This document shows, in pieces, positions 47,920 through 60,110 of a DNA stretch of 64,000 bases. The DNA is from Berberis thunbergii (lineage: Eukaryota; Streptophyta; Magnoliopsida; Ranunculales; Berberidaceae), in assembly GCA_003290165.1 (NCBI GenBank), contig QNQO01002100.1, positions 62,001-126,000 of the forward strand, given 5' to 3'. The position numbers were made by a program, and so were the translations under genes. The first letter of the stretch is position 1, and every line of letters begins with the position of its first letter. Below the pieces are notes generated by a model. That model searched no databases and had not been told where the DNA came from. It saw only the letters and a list, made by a program, of their open reading frames with translations.

Positions 47920-48569
47920 CAATGAGTTTTTTAAAGTGATAATAACTAGGATGTGTTCTGTATGCCATCAGTGATAATAGTTGTTTTCATATTTGTTCCT
48001 TATTTGTTGATTTTTGCTACAATAATTTCGAGTTTTGCTATTGAAATATCCATAGTTAATTAGCTAGAGAGCTGCAAAGCTTCAACTGAGTTTTGGTTCA
48101 ACTCCACCAGTATAATTGTTAATTTTATTACTTGTTGTCTACAGGTTCGAAATGGTTGTCGATGTGCTATACTTGGATGTATATATATCTGGATGCAGAG
48201 CTCACTTATGTTGGTTTTTCTTACATGCTGGTTAAGACATAGGATTCTGTTTTGTTTCTAACTTTTTTGGATTATTCATGTTGTTATAAGAGAATGTGGT
48301 ATATGTTCTTACAAACTTTCCATGGTTGAACATACTGTTTTACCTATAAATATATTAAAGGGTTATGTTCATTGTGTTGCTATTTTCTTTGTTATATTTT
48401 TTGTGAAGCTTATGTTGTTGATAGGGTTGCCAATGAGTCAAAGATGGGTTCATGACAGATTCGCATTGGCAATAAGTTTTAAATTTAGTGTTATCAATGT
48501 ATTTATTTTAGTTGGAATCAACATTTTTATTGAAACAGGTTGAGCTGCTTGAAACTGATTTTTTGTATG

Positions 48570-48904
48570 CAGGTTTTTTAACATAATCGGTGCTTTCAAA
48601 GCATCGCAAAAAATCTTTGTCGGCACTTTAAAGCGCTATTACAAAGTTATAGATACGGCGTTTGTATCCAATGGGAAATTGACATATCCATTTCTTTATC
48701 GGCGCTTATATAAACTATTATGCCGGTTTGAAAAGCGTCGTAAATGTAGATTTTAACCGGCGCTTCACATAAAGTGTCATTAATCCTTTGCTGACACATA
48801 CTATTTTCGACGCTTTATAAAATGTCTGCAATAATCTAAATCGGCACATTTCTTTTTATACAGGCGCTTCTAAAAGCGCCGCTTAAAATAAATTTGTTGT
48901 AGTG
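48570..48904 (+). repeat. CACTA right subterminal region and terminus
   Basis: At least seven copies of GGCGCTT-like words, many as small palindromes (for example AGGCGCTTCTAAAAGCGCCG), lead into TTTGTTGTAGTG. Subterminal repeats of this kind bind the CACTA accessory protein. Confidence 0.78.
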
Positions 48905-49004
48905 ATTTAAGGCTTATATGCTAAGAAAAAAGGCTTTATGTTCAGGTTATGCTAATTTGAAAAATTGAAAAATAGATTATCAGATGGTATTTAGAATATC
49001 TCAA

Positions 49005-49240
49005 TGTAGTAGGTGTGTTTAGTGATAAAGGAGGTGACACCTAACCCCATAGAAGTATTTAAGAAGAGAGTACGATTTATTGTCAGTTAGTTTGGATTGT
49101 AACTTCGAGAAAACTAGGGTTCTTGGTGTGAATAAACTAGAGTTTTGTTTTCTTAATTTGGATTGTAACTTTAAGAAAACTAGGGTTCTTGGTATGAATA
49201 ATCTGTTTACATGGTTATATCCGCTATGCCTGATCTATAA
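49005..49240 (+). repeat. 5' LTR of the Reina-like element
   Basis: Homologous to 54,075-54,276. It contains an internal near-duplicate of TTTGGATTGTAACTT.GAGAAAACTAGGGTTCTTGGT (49,090 and 49,156). Exact start is uncertain. Confidence 0.65.
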
Positions 49241-50009
49241 ATTGATATCAGAATGAGAATGCTCCATGGAGATTCAACGATTGTTTTGAATTGCACATGG
49301 ACATGGTAAATAGAATAGAACGGGGAAAGGAGATGAACGTGAAGACAATGTCTCACAAATCTAGAACGAATGACTATCGACAGGTGGTCAACCTTATGGT
49401 ACGAATGACAAACGAGACCACACACAGTCCGTTAGATCACACACAACCCATTAGATCACCTAGTAGCACTACAAGTTCAAGTGACCAACCATCTCTGTTG
49501 TGCATGTAGGTCGACCATTTGTGAGGTTTTTTGAGGATGTTTTCCTCATTAAAGGGCTATGAGAGCGCTTGTTTGTTGGCTCCATTGCCTCGTTGTTTGG
49601 CAGATAATGAGTTTTTGGGTCTTTCTGTTTTTCAGTTTCCTCATTTTTTTTGTGAAGACAAAGTGGACAATGTTGCTTGATGAGAAAACAATATTTTTGC
49701 GCACGATGTCGTTGTAAAGGAAAAATTGTAGCATGATCATTGATGGAGGATCCAGTGAGAGCTTGGTGTCCAAATTAATGGTGGATACCTTAGGGTTGAA
49801 GGAGAAAACACTTTATGTGCCTTTTACAGTGGGTAGCTGGACTCGAGTAAGAAAGCGAGGGCAACCACGAAGTGTGTAGTTTCTTCCACTATTGGTCAGT
49901 ATAGCGATCATATTTGGTGTACTGCTATTGTGATGAATAATTTTCATTTTCTATTAGGGAGACTGTGACAGTTTCAATGATGATTGTTTTATGATGGGTA
50001 TATGAACAC

Positions 50010-50701
50010 TGATGATACATCAAACCATCATCTGATCAAAATCGTACACGTGTCATGATAATCTCGTCAACAAAACAAAGCAGGCTCGATTGCATGCTCA
50101 ATCCAGTGAGGCCCAGATAGCATTAAGCCCATTATTGGTAGATTCTAGAACGTTGGACCCAAATTGCAACGCCTTAATAAGCCCATGTATCATGCGATCA
50201 AGCCCAATACTTGTAAGCCCTGATAAGGCAAGAGTAAGCTTCGATATGGAAAATATATGGGGGATCGACTCAAGACAGGCATGCTAGCAATACATTGATT
50301 CCGACTAGGAAACAAATACTGGAGTATAAGTCAGACAAGGAAACTTCCTTGCATAGACTACACTAAGAAAGAGAAATCTCTCTCGTAGATCTAGGAACAC
50401 AAGTCGTGTAGGGAAACTACCCCACATGGGCAGCTCCCAACTAGGAAAGGATCTCCAACAAGATCTCTTTCCCAAAGCTATGCCACCAAAGGCCCTCCCC
50501 AAGAAGGACTTTCATACTATAAAAGGGAGATAAAGTCGATGAATTAAGGTACGCTATAGAAACCCAATTTATAGCTTTAAGCCTTATCTAACTTAAGCAT
50601 CGGATTACCATCGACTGCCACATGGTGGTCTTTGGCTCACGTCTGCTACTTGTGCAGGTGTAGGTTAAGGCAAGGAAGGAGATCAGAAATCGACTATATC
50701 A
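50010..50701 (+). mobile_element. Solo LTR of the element A family
   Basis: 692 bp, from TGATGATACATC to ACTATATCA, with ACACGTGTCATGATAATCT near the start and CTATAAAAG at 50,517. Flanked by perfect duplications AACAC (50,005-50,009 and 50,702-50,706). It sits between the protease and RT of the Reina-like element, so it inserted later and lost its body by LTR-LTR recombination. Confidence 0.93.
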
Positions 50702-50949
50702 AACACTTACAATTTTTGTGATGCTGAAGTACACAAATGTCTGTTACAGGCATTTCATCCCATGCTTCCTAAAACATTACCCTCCGGAGTGGATAGTAGA
50801 GTACATCAGCTGGATGTTTCCATATTTATAATGCAGGAGATCCTTGATGATATGTATGAGCCACATATAGTTACTTCACGAATCCAGTTTCCAAATCTAC
50901 TCATTTTACCTCATATGCAACAACTTATTGCCAAGTTCAATAATATACG

Positions 50950-53940
50950 CAGTGAGGTTAGCGGATCTTTGCCACCTTAACAGAATATTTAATGTGTTAT
51001 TGAGCTGGATCTGAGAACCACTATCCCTAATAGACCACATTATTGTATGGCTCCTAAGGAACATGATGAGTTATAGTGACAAGCTAATGAACTTTTGGAC
51101 AAGGGATACATCAGGGAGAGTACCGTGCAGCTCTTGTCAAGGAATGAGAGAAGGGTATGAGTGTGATTGAGACTTGAGAGAGTGAGCTTTGGAGATTTGT
51201 GATAAAGAAAAGGGAAAATGGTTTAATTTGTATTCATATAGTCACAATATGAGGTTAGGATTATCCATTTTCTGAACAACTAAAATTATCATTTCTTATA
51301 TTTATATATACTAATTTTTTAACTACTTTTTTTTTTTAATTATATTGATTTCATGTTTGTTTCATTTCTTGGTATTTAGCATTCATTTAATGTGTTTAAT
51401 AAATTTATTTACTTGTATCTATTTTTTCAAATATTTCATTTACCTCGAAATATAGTGTATATGTATTTCACGTATCCTCGAAATTTTACGTTTTTCTTTA
51501 TACACCGAAATATTTCTTAAAATCAGGAGACCGAAATTAACTCAAAAAAAAAATCTTAATCCTTGGTTCTTGCTTTGTTAGAGTCTAAGAAGGATGGCTC
51601 TTTTTGTATGTGTGTGGATTCTTGAGCCCTTAATAAAATTACTGTCAAGTATAGCTTTCCAATTACAAATCTGGAAGATATGCTTGATAATTCGCAGGGC
51701 GCCATGATATTTATAAAGTTGGATCTTAAAAGCGAGTATCACCAGATTCGTATGTGGCCTAGATATGAATGGAAAACAACTTTTTAGAACTAATGAAGGA
51801 TTGCATGAATGATTGACACATTATACAACCTTTTATATTATTTTTCAATGATGTTCTTATCTTTAGTCGCACGGAGGAGGAACACTTATGTCATGTTAAC
51901 ACTACTTTGGAGGTTCTGCTAGACCATCCATCAATTTTGTTTGAATTTGAAAAAGTGTGCTTTCATGGTATTTTTGGTGATCTTCTTGGAATATGTTGTG
52001 TTGAGAGGTGGGATGTCTAGTCGTCAGTAAAAAATTGCACCTATTTGTAATTGGCTTGTGCCAACATGTTCTTCCAAGTACACAAATTTCATGGATTGAT
52101 CAATTTTTATTGATGATTTATTGAGGGTTTTAGTTCTATTATGACACTGTTGATTGAACTAAGAAGGTTGTACCATTTTCTTGGACTGATGACTGACAAG
52201 CTGTTTTTTATGCCATCAAGCTTAAAATGATCACTGTTCAAGTTTTAGCACAGGCTAATTTTGGGAAGGCATTTTGAGCTATCTTGTGATACATATAAGA
52301 CAGGTGTGGGGGACCGCATTATCACAGGAGGGGCAACCAATGGCATTTTATAGTAAAACCCAGATGATCATTTTACATATGATGTTGAGTTATTTGTTAT
52401 GGTTCAAACCCTTTCTCATTAGAAGTATTATCTTTTTTATCGCAATTTTGTGATGACCATGAACCAATTTGTTTTCTTAACTCGTAGAGACATATCAATA
52501 GCCGAATTAGTAAGTGGGTTAATGAAATCCAAAACTTCACTTTAAAACATGTTTAGGGGTCTTAGACAGAGTGGTCAACGCTTTTAGCCGATATGCATGC
52601 TGTGTAGTTGTTTTGCGTACTTCCATTGACGGATTCGATGAGTTGCCAATGCTGGATGGGTCATTGTATGGAATCGATCCTTTTTTGATCCGGTTATCTT
52701 TCTTGTCAAACCGCGCCCAATCATTCAGGTGATTTTCTTCTGCAAGATGGTTTCTTATTTCATGGTAAAGTGATATGTGTTCATGTCTCCAATATGCGTA
52801 AGAGATTGACTATTGAGCTCCCTAGTGGTGGTTTAGGTGGTCACTTTGGTGTCAGTAATATGTAGTTATTGTTATGAGAACACTACTTTTGGTCACTATG
52901 CGATCAAATGCCAATACGTTTGTGTGGAAGTGTTATGTGTGCTAGACAACTAAGGGACAGATGATGAATGCTGGTTTGTATTATTCTTTGCCCATTCCAG
53001 AGAGGTCATGGTTGGATGTTTCCAAGGATTTTGTTTCGGGTTTTTCTGGCGACTCAAGGTTACAATTTGGTTTTTGTTGTAGTTGGTCATTTTTCTAAGA
53101 TGGCTTACTTTATTCCTTGTTGCATATTTTTATTTTAGAAAAGTGGTAGGTTTTCATGGAGTTCCTAGGAGCATTGTGTATGATTGCGATACGAAGTTTG
53201 TAGTGCAGTTTTGGGAGACTTTGTGGTAGCATTGTTCTTTGAAAATTTCCATCACATTTCATCTTAGACGGATGGATAAACAGAGGTTGTTAATATAAGC
53301 TTGGGTTGCGTTGTTTGGTGGCTGAACCTGGTATTTCTTGACCTTCTATTTTGCCTCATGCAAAGTTTGTGTATAATAATACCACAAACAGAAGTATAGA
53401 ACATTCACCTTTCCAGGTTGTACATAATTTTTTCCTTTTATTCCCTTTGATTTGGCACTAGGGAATAGTATGGGCTCGGTGACTAGTAATGCATCTGTTG
53501 AGGCAAAACATATGAGTTTGATTCACCAGTAGCTTCGCAATCATTTAACTTAAGTGTATGACGAACAAAAGGGTATCATGTATCTCCATAAGTGATTTGT
53601 TTATTTCGAACCGTGTGAATTAGTGATGATATTTTAGAAGGGTTAGCGATGGATGGTAAATGGCTCCAAATTCATGATGTGGCGCATTTGACCTTTTTTC
53701 ATTGTGCGGAGGATCGGTGATAATGCTTATGAGGTCGATTTTTCATAGAGTTTTTAGATGCACCGTAGAGTTAACGTTGTTGATCTTACTCCGTGCCGTG
53801 GTGATGTTACACCTCATTTTCCATTGTCAGTGGTGAGCTCCCTTCCTCCACTTCATGTGACCAATCGTGTGATATGTATTCTACATAGCTCTGTTGTTAA
53901 TCCTTTCGATAATATATCGAACTGGTTTTTAGTTCAGTAA
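50950..53940 (+). pseudogene. Reina-like pol remains (RT, RNase H, integrase)
   Basis: No frame stays open for long. RT fingers at 50,965-51,130 and RT palm at 51,570-51,780 ([14 protein letters not shown], the position of the first catalytic Asp) are readable. Then come RNase H traces (YDVELFVMVQTL), integrase zinc-finger and core traces (LVFVVVGHFSKMAYFIPC at about 53,060-53,125), and a C-terminal stretch to 53,940. No catalytic set is complete. Confidence 0.65.
51135..51560. other. Insertion within the Reina-like RT
   Basis: RT sequence is interrupted after the ST.QLL segment at about 51,130 and resumes with LLESKKDGSF at about 51,575. The insert ends in an A-run (51,545-51,554). Its last part resembles 55,320-55,395 (TACGTTTTTCTTTATACAC...CGAAATTAACTC). 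Its class is unknown. Confidence 0.45.
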
Positions 53941-54074
53941 AAAAATACCATGCTTCCCACAACTTGTGGATTTCTTATCAACTTCTGTCTTCTATGGATT
54001 TCGGAGTTGTCGACTGCATCGACTGCATATGTGCGTGCAAACTCAAGGTCGAGTTCTTTGTAGCCGGTGGAGCA

Positions 54075-54276
54075 TGATAGTATTTAAAGTAATAAACGGG
54101 GGTGACACTTAGCCCCATAGTTAGAAGTATTTAAGAAGAGAGTAGAGTTTATTGTTAGTTAGTTAGGATTATAAACTATGGTTCTTTGTATGAATAAATC
54201 GGGGTTTCATCTTCATTCATTTTAGATCTTGAATAATCTGTTTACATGGTATTATCCACTACGGTTGATCTATTAG
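54075..54276 (+). repeat. 3' LTR of the Reina-like element
   Basis: Starts TGATAGTATT after GGTGGAGCA and ends near GATCTATTA. Homologous to the 5' copy. Confidence 0.65.
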
Positions 54277-55504
54277 TATCACTTCATGTTTGATGATTTC
54301 AAGATGTAAAGAGTTGGTATAATTGCCTAAATATGCATAGAATGGTTACCCCACAAAGATTTTGATTGGATTTGAAGCAATCAATAGGCGTCTAGGTGCA
54401 AAGAAGAACATTTGTAATAATTACCAATGTTCTTTCCATTAAAATAGAAGTGGTTACATCATATTTGTATAGATTCCTACTTAGATAGAAATTAAGGTTA
54501 GATATTTTTTATTGGACAAAACCCAAAAATCACATATCTTTCTAATGAACAAGCAAGTTCAATTTCAACTTAAAACCAACGAATGAAATTTTGCGAAATC
54601 TCTTAAAATTTGGGCGAAAAGTTTGTTTTCTTTTTTAAATACGAAAGAAAAATGGTTTAAAAAGGAATTTACATTTAAATTTATTTTTTTTTACCTTTTC
54701 GGGTTTCTCAGGAATTTTTCCAAAAACACAACTACAACAACCAAAAACCCATTTTTTCAGTTGAAATTTATTTGATGCCTGGCTTTGCTATGTGATCGAC
54801 TTCTATCTCTCTGCTCGACTGGATCTTCTCTGTTCAATCGACTCGAACCCACTGGACACTGCTCAATCTCTGCTCGTTTGGACCCGCTTTGCAATCTCGA
54901 TCAACTTGATCTATGTCGTCTCCATTTTTGACGACCTCAAAATCTTTCAACAATCATCAAACACACTTGTTTTTTTCTAAAAAAAAATTGGAAATCAAAA
55001 TATGTATTCGTTGAAGTGCATAAAGAAGAAGCTGAAACATAATTAAAAGAGCTAGGAAAAAGCTGGTTAGTTTCAATTGTTGGTTGGTGTTGATAGCAAT
55101 GAAAGAGAGTGCGTGTTTGTTTGTTGAGTGAATGGAGAGAGAGAAAATAGGAAAGCTGAGCTTAATTGAAAGAAAAAAAAAATACATGGAGACCCATCGA
55201 GGGAGGTCCAACATTAAAATACATTAGGTTTTTGGGTATATTGTGGGAGGGCCAACATTAAAATACATGGAGACTTATTTGTATTGGTTTTGAACAATAT
55301 TATCTTCACATATTTCATATACACTCAAAATGTTTACCTTTTTCTTTACACACTGAAGCAGTTCACCAAAATTAACTCGAAAAACGAAATCATAATCCTT
55401 CCTTAAAACAATAAATACAAATTTTCTTTATGTCATGAATAACAAGTCTAACTTCACACTATACAGAGATTACTCTATAAATTATGTAAAGGCTTAACTC
55501 TTAG
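54277..55504. other. Intergenic DNA, no gene seen
   Basis: AT-rich. A direct repeat 'CCAACATTAAAATACAT' occurs at about 55,207 and 55,252. The stretch 55,320-55,395 is similar to the insertion at 51,135-51,560. Confidence 0.5.
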
Positions 55505-56172
55505 TGATGATACATAAAAACGGTCACACCCATGAGCCGTACACGTGTCATGATTATCTTGAGGAACTACGGGTTCAAGCAACAACCTAGATGGATCCAG
55601 CCCGAGCGGTTCTCAGCCCGATCAACTTCAGCCAACAAGGCAGGCTTGAACTCTCACAACTTGCTAGGCCCACATGTCTCAAAGTTATCCTCGATACCCG
55701 TATGCCTTTTTTAGGCAAGTACCTCGCGGATCTGCTTCGGACAGACATCCATAACTACTTTTTGCTTCCATCAAGGAAGCAAACACCAGAGTATCTTCCA
55801 CATAAGGAAACTCCCTTCCACAGAATGCTCTCGGATTGTGAACTATCTCCGACGCATCTAGGAGCACGGAGCTAACAAAGAACTTCCCTCCTACAACACG
55901 ACTCCTAACTAGAGAGAGATCTCCACAAAGATCTCCTCCCTAATTTACACCTACAATGGCCTGGTTAAGCCAAGACTCCTTGCACTATAAATAAGACATG
56001 AGGTTGGTAAGCTAAGGTACGTTACAAATTCCCTTTACAGCATTACATCTTCCTCAGATCCTTGTTTGACTTTAGCATCTAAGTTTCATAGGCCACCCCA
56101 CGGTGGTACATGGCTCACGTGTGCTATTTGTGCAGGTCAAACATGTCATCAAGGCTACATGACTAGGTCAGA
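55505..56172 (+). repeat. 5' LTR of element B, truncated at its 3' end
   Basis: Starts TGATGATACATAAAAACGG, with ACACGTGTCATGATTATCT, and CTATAAATA at 55,985. The last bases (expected to end CATCA) are missing: after CAGAGAGCG the sequence passes straight into the inverted tandem array. Confidence 0.88.
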
Positions 56173-56955
56173 ACAGAGAGCGCAACTAGACTCCCACTTC
56201 CTCCGCCATCGTGATCCATGCAAAGTGGATTAGGCTTTATGCACAAGAGGCCATCGTCATCAGTTGCGAACTGACTAAGTTTACCTGGCAAGTTCGATGA
56301 TCATTGTCTGCAGTGAGAACAATGATCCTTTGGAAAATCATCGTCATAACGGATAAGCGCTAACTAGACTCCCATTTCCTCTGCCATCGTGATTTGTACA
56401 GAGTGAATTAGGCATTGGGCACCAGAAGCCATCGTCATCAGTCACGAACTGACTAGGCTTACATGGCATGTTCAGTGATCATTGCCTATAGTGAGAGCAA
56501 TGATCCCTTGACGAGTCGTAGTTATCAGTGGACAAGCCTGACTAGACTTCCACTTCCCCTACCATCGTGATCCATGTAAAACGGATTAGGGTTTGGGCAC
56601 TAGAAGCCATTGTCATCAGTGGCAAACTTACTAAGCTTACCTGGCAAGTTCAGCGATCACTGTTTGCAGTGAGAGCAATGATCCTTTGGTGAGTCGTCGT
56701 CATCAGCAGACAAGCGCTAACTAGACTCTCACTTCATCTGCCATCGTAATCCCTATAGAGAGGATTAGGCTTTGGGCACCAGAAGCCATCATCATCAGTG
56801 GCGAACTAACTAAGCTTACCTGGAAAGTTTGGCAATCATTATGTGTAGTGAGAGCAATGATCCCATAGCGAGTCGTCATCATTAGTTGACAAGCACTGAC
56901 TAGACTCCCACTTCCTCTGCCACCGTGATCCATGCAGAGTAGATTTAGGCTTTGG
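56173..56955 (-). repeat. Tandem array, inverted copy of the 179-bp unit
   Basis: About 4.3 units. The landmark GACTCCCACTTCC (complement of GGAAGTGGGAGTC) occurs at 56,189, 56,367, 56,545, 56,724 and 56,903, spacing 178-179 bp. Same repeat as 7,140-8,460 but on the opposite strand relative to the adjoining LTR. Confidence 0.9.
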
Positions 56956-57073
56956 GTAGGTGTTAGAGTTTGGTCATAGCCGTGTCGTGAGTCGCAACGG
57001 ACAACGATGGAAGTTTTCGTAAAAGAAAAATATTTTATTGATTATATTTTTTGAGATGTTCTACATTCCATGG

Positions 57074-60070
57074 TTATTTTAGCTCATCGTCGTCGGCGTC
57101 TTCCAGCCAGTACGTACCCGGCCTGTTGACCTTAGCAACTCTATAAGATCCTTCCCAGTTAGGGTTTAGTTTTCCCACTCCGACTTCTTTGGTGTTTTGC
57201 TTGGTCTTCCTAAGTACCCAATCTCCCACCTTGATATCGCATGGCTTGACCTTCTTGTTATAATATTGCGCCATTCGTTGTTGGTAGGCAGTTATCTTGG
57301 TGGAGGCTAGGCCCCGTTTTCTTCAAGGAGGTGTAGCCCCATGCGCAAGGCTTAGTCGTTACCATCTGGTTTGAATTTTTCCATCCAGAAGGTTGGCACC
57401 TCGAGTTCTACCAAAACCATAGCTCCTGATCCGTATGCCAGGGAGAAGGGTGTTTCCCCGGTAGGGATTGTTTTAGTCATTCGATATGCCCAGAGTAATC
57501 CTAGTAGTTCTGAAACAAATTTTCCATTTGATGGCTTCTAGGTTTGTTTGGTTGGTAACTTCCGCTTGGCCGTTGGGTGTCCTTGTAATGAAAAGTGATG
57601 CTCGACTCCCAGACTTTTGCACAATTCTTTGACCTTGCTACCTTCAAATTGAATTTCGATGTCGCTGACCAATACCCAGGGGATTTCGAATCTACAGATG
57701 ATAGCAGCTCATATGAATTTTTCGATCTAGACTTGCTCTATTTTGGATAGGGGCTCAGCCTTGACCCACTTGGTGAAGTAGTCGATAGCTACAAGAAGGA
57801 ATTTTTTACCAGCTGATGTCGAAAGTGGTCCGACGATGTCCATCATTCCCCATTGCGCGAATGACCAAGGACTAGTCATAGGAGTTAGTGACTGAGCTGA
57901 CATATGGGTGTACCGCGCGAACCTCTGACATTTATCGCACTTGCGGACTGTATCTTTGGCATCCCGCTGCATGGTCGGCCAATAGTATCCTAGAGTCGGT
58001 GCTTTGTGGGCTAGTGTTCTCCTACTTGGGTGATTATCGCATATGCCGCTGTGGAGAGTCTGCAAGACTCGGCTAACTTTCGGGGGTGATAGACATCGGA
58101 ATAGTGGTCCTGTGATCGATTTCCTGTACAACTTGTCGTTTAGGAGAGTGTACTTTGCTGATCTGTTTTTAAGTCTTCGCGCTTCGACCTTTCTTGTCGT
58201 CAAAGTCCCAGACGCTATATATTCAAGAATTGGAGTCGTCCAATCGTGTCGTGTTTCTGTGGCATAGATATCTCTGTGTTCTTCCTCGTTGAGGCTCAAT
58301 TCCTTTTGATATTCGATGAGGTTGCTGGAGATGTCGTTGGAGGCCGAGGCTTATTTCGCAAGTTCGTCAACTCTTCGATTGTTGTCTCGGGGGCACTGTG
58401 TGAGTCGACAACTCATGTATTTCCCATTATGCCAAGTACCTTGTCGTGGTAGGCTATCATGCGTGGATTTTTACTGTTGAAATCTTCTTGACCTGGTTGT
58501 CCACTAGCCTTGAGTCGTTGTATGCTGCTAGGTGATCTTTGCCGATTCCTAAAGCTAGCTTTAGGCCCTGACATGAAGGCTTTGTATTCAGCCTTGTTGT
58601 TTGAAGCGAGGAAACCGAATCTGATTGCCTTTTCCAGGGTAAAAATGTTGGGAAAGAGGAGTGTTATACTGGCACCACTTGCGTTGTCAGTTGAAAATCT
58701 GTCGCATCATAGGGTCTAAGTTTGTTCATCTGATTTCGCGAGTTGGTGATCTACCTTTGGGTCTTATCCTGTAGTAAACTCGGCAACGACATCAGCAAGT
58801 GTCTAGGCTTTGATGATTGTCCTTGGAACGTAGTTTATGTCAAACTTCCTGAGCTCTACTGACCATTTCACCATCCTGTCAGATAGATCTAGTTATGTAA
58901 TACCGAGCGGAGTGGATGCTTGGTCAGGACCATTATGGAGTGGACCTAAAAATAGGGCCTCGGTTCCTAATGGATATGACCAACGCTAGAGCTAAATTTT
59001 CAGGTCCGGGTAGTGTGCCTCTACTTCTATGAAGGTTTTGCTGGTGTAGTATACTGGCATCTAGGTTCCATGATCGTCTTGTACAAGGGCTGAACTAATA
59101 GTGTGTTTGGAAACAGACAGGTACAAGTATAGTGTTTCACCCATTGCAGGCTTTGAGAGTAGCTCTTGACTCCCCATGTATGATTTCAGGTTCTAAAATG
59201 CTTCTTTACATTCCTCGCTCCACGAAAATCCTTTACTCCCTCTTAGTATTTAGAAGAATGGGAGGCATTTGTCGGATGACTTTGACATAAATTGGTTGAG
59301 TGCTGCTACCCTCCTAGTCAGGCTATGAACGTCTCTGATAGTGGACGGCGATTTCATGTCGAGAAGAGCCTTGATTTTTCGGATCTGCCTGGATTCCCCT
59401 TTTGTTTATTATATAGCCTAGGAATTCCCCGGACTCGACTCCTAACGTGGGCTTTTGCGAGTTAAGTTTCATTCGATACTTCCAGAGTTGATCGAATGCT
59501 TCGGCAAGATCTTGGATGTGGTCTAAGTTGCGAAGGCTCTTGACCAACATGTCGTCGATGTTACTTCCATATATTTACCAATTTGTTGATTGAACATTCA
59601 GTTAACCAGTCGTTGGTAAGTAGCTCTTGCATTCTTGAAGCCGAATGACATTACCATATAACAGTATATTCCTCTTTCCGTTACGAAAGAGGTTTCTCTT
59701 TAAAATTCCATAAAGCTGAGGAGGCTGTGGTCTGAGGTGGCGTCTACAATCTGATCGATGCGAAGGAGTGGGAAATTGTCTTTAGGACATGGTTTGTTTA
59801 AATCCGTGTATTATACACACTCTCCACTTCCCGTTCTTCTTTTTCACAAGAACAATATTTGCCAACTAGTCGGGATATTGTGCCTCTTTGATCATGTCTG
59901 CTTTAGACAAACATTTCACTTCCTTGTTTATGATCGCGTTCCTTTCAGGTACCACGAGCTTTTTCTTTTGCTTACAGTTTTCAAGGGGTCTACTTTGAGG
60001 CGATGTGTGATTATCGACAAATCAATTCCTACCATATCCTGCATAGTCCATGAGAAGATGTCCTGTGATA
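57074..60070 (-). pseudogene. Tat-type pol remains: RT, RNase H, integrase
   Basis: Minus-strand order: RT from about 60,060 (MQDMVGIDLSIITHRLKVDP; ANIVLVKKKNGKWRVC; LLRIDQIVDATSDHSLLSFM at about 59,755; the active box as NIDDMLVKS at about 59,545; SGEFLGYIINKRGIQADP). RNase H traces follow at about 59,250-58,300. Then come the integrase zinc finger (HSGICDNHPSRRTL...CDKCQRFA, 58,060-57,925), core start (WGMMDIVGPLSTSAGKKFLLVAIDYFTKWVKAEPL, 57,860-57,740) and C-terminal domain (KVGDWVLRKTKQN, NWEGSYRVAKV, 57,274-57,074). Stops and frame changes are present between the blocks. These are the enzymes missing from element A. Confidence 0.85.
57727..58299 (-). pseudogene. Tat integrase N-terminal half, open 190-residue block
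   Basis: The longest intact part of pol in this element. It holds the HHCC zinc-binding region (H..H near HSGICDNHPSRRTLAHK, and CDKCQ) and the first catalytic Asp in MMDIVGPL. The block ends before the second Asp. Confidence 0.85.
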
Positions 60071-60110
60071 TTCACATAATTATTACATAATATACCTCCT
60101 AATTTATATT

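Larger units (their letters stand above)
29653..48904 (+). mobile_element. CACTA/EnSpm element, outer copy of a nest
   Basis: The left end CACTACAAAAAAACG at 29,653 and right end TTTGTTGTAGTG at 48,904 are inverted CACTA termini with matching 3-bp flanks ATT (29,650-29,652 and 48,905-48,907). Inside lie TNP2-type and TNPA-like transposase remains on the + strand, a LINE, a second left-type terminus at 34,813 and another terminus at 46,709. A three-base match can arise by chance, so the right end could instead pair with 34,813 (flank TAT). Confidence 0.65.
49005..54276 (+). mobile_element. Decayed Reina-like Ty3/gypsy element
   Basis: Short LTRs (about 49,005-49,240 and 54,075-54,276) share GGTGACAC..A.CCCCATAG and AGAAGTATTTAAGAAGAGAGTA. 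A primer site TTGATATCAGA at 49,240-49,250 resembles the tRNA-iMet type. Remnants: protease IIDGGSSESLVSKL at 49,738; RT LPPLRNIQ...PNRPHY.MAPKEHDEL at 50,965-51,065 and [23 protein letters not shown] at 51,588-51,665; RNase H traces at 52,170-52,560; integrase traces at 52,840-53,430. It is heavily mutated and carries a solo LTR and a second insertion. Confidence 0.75.
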
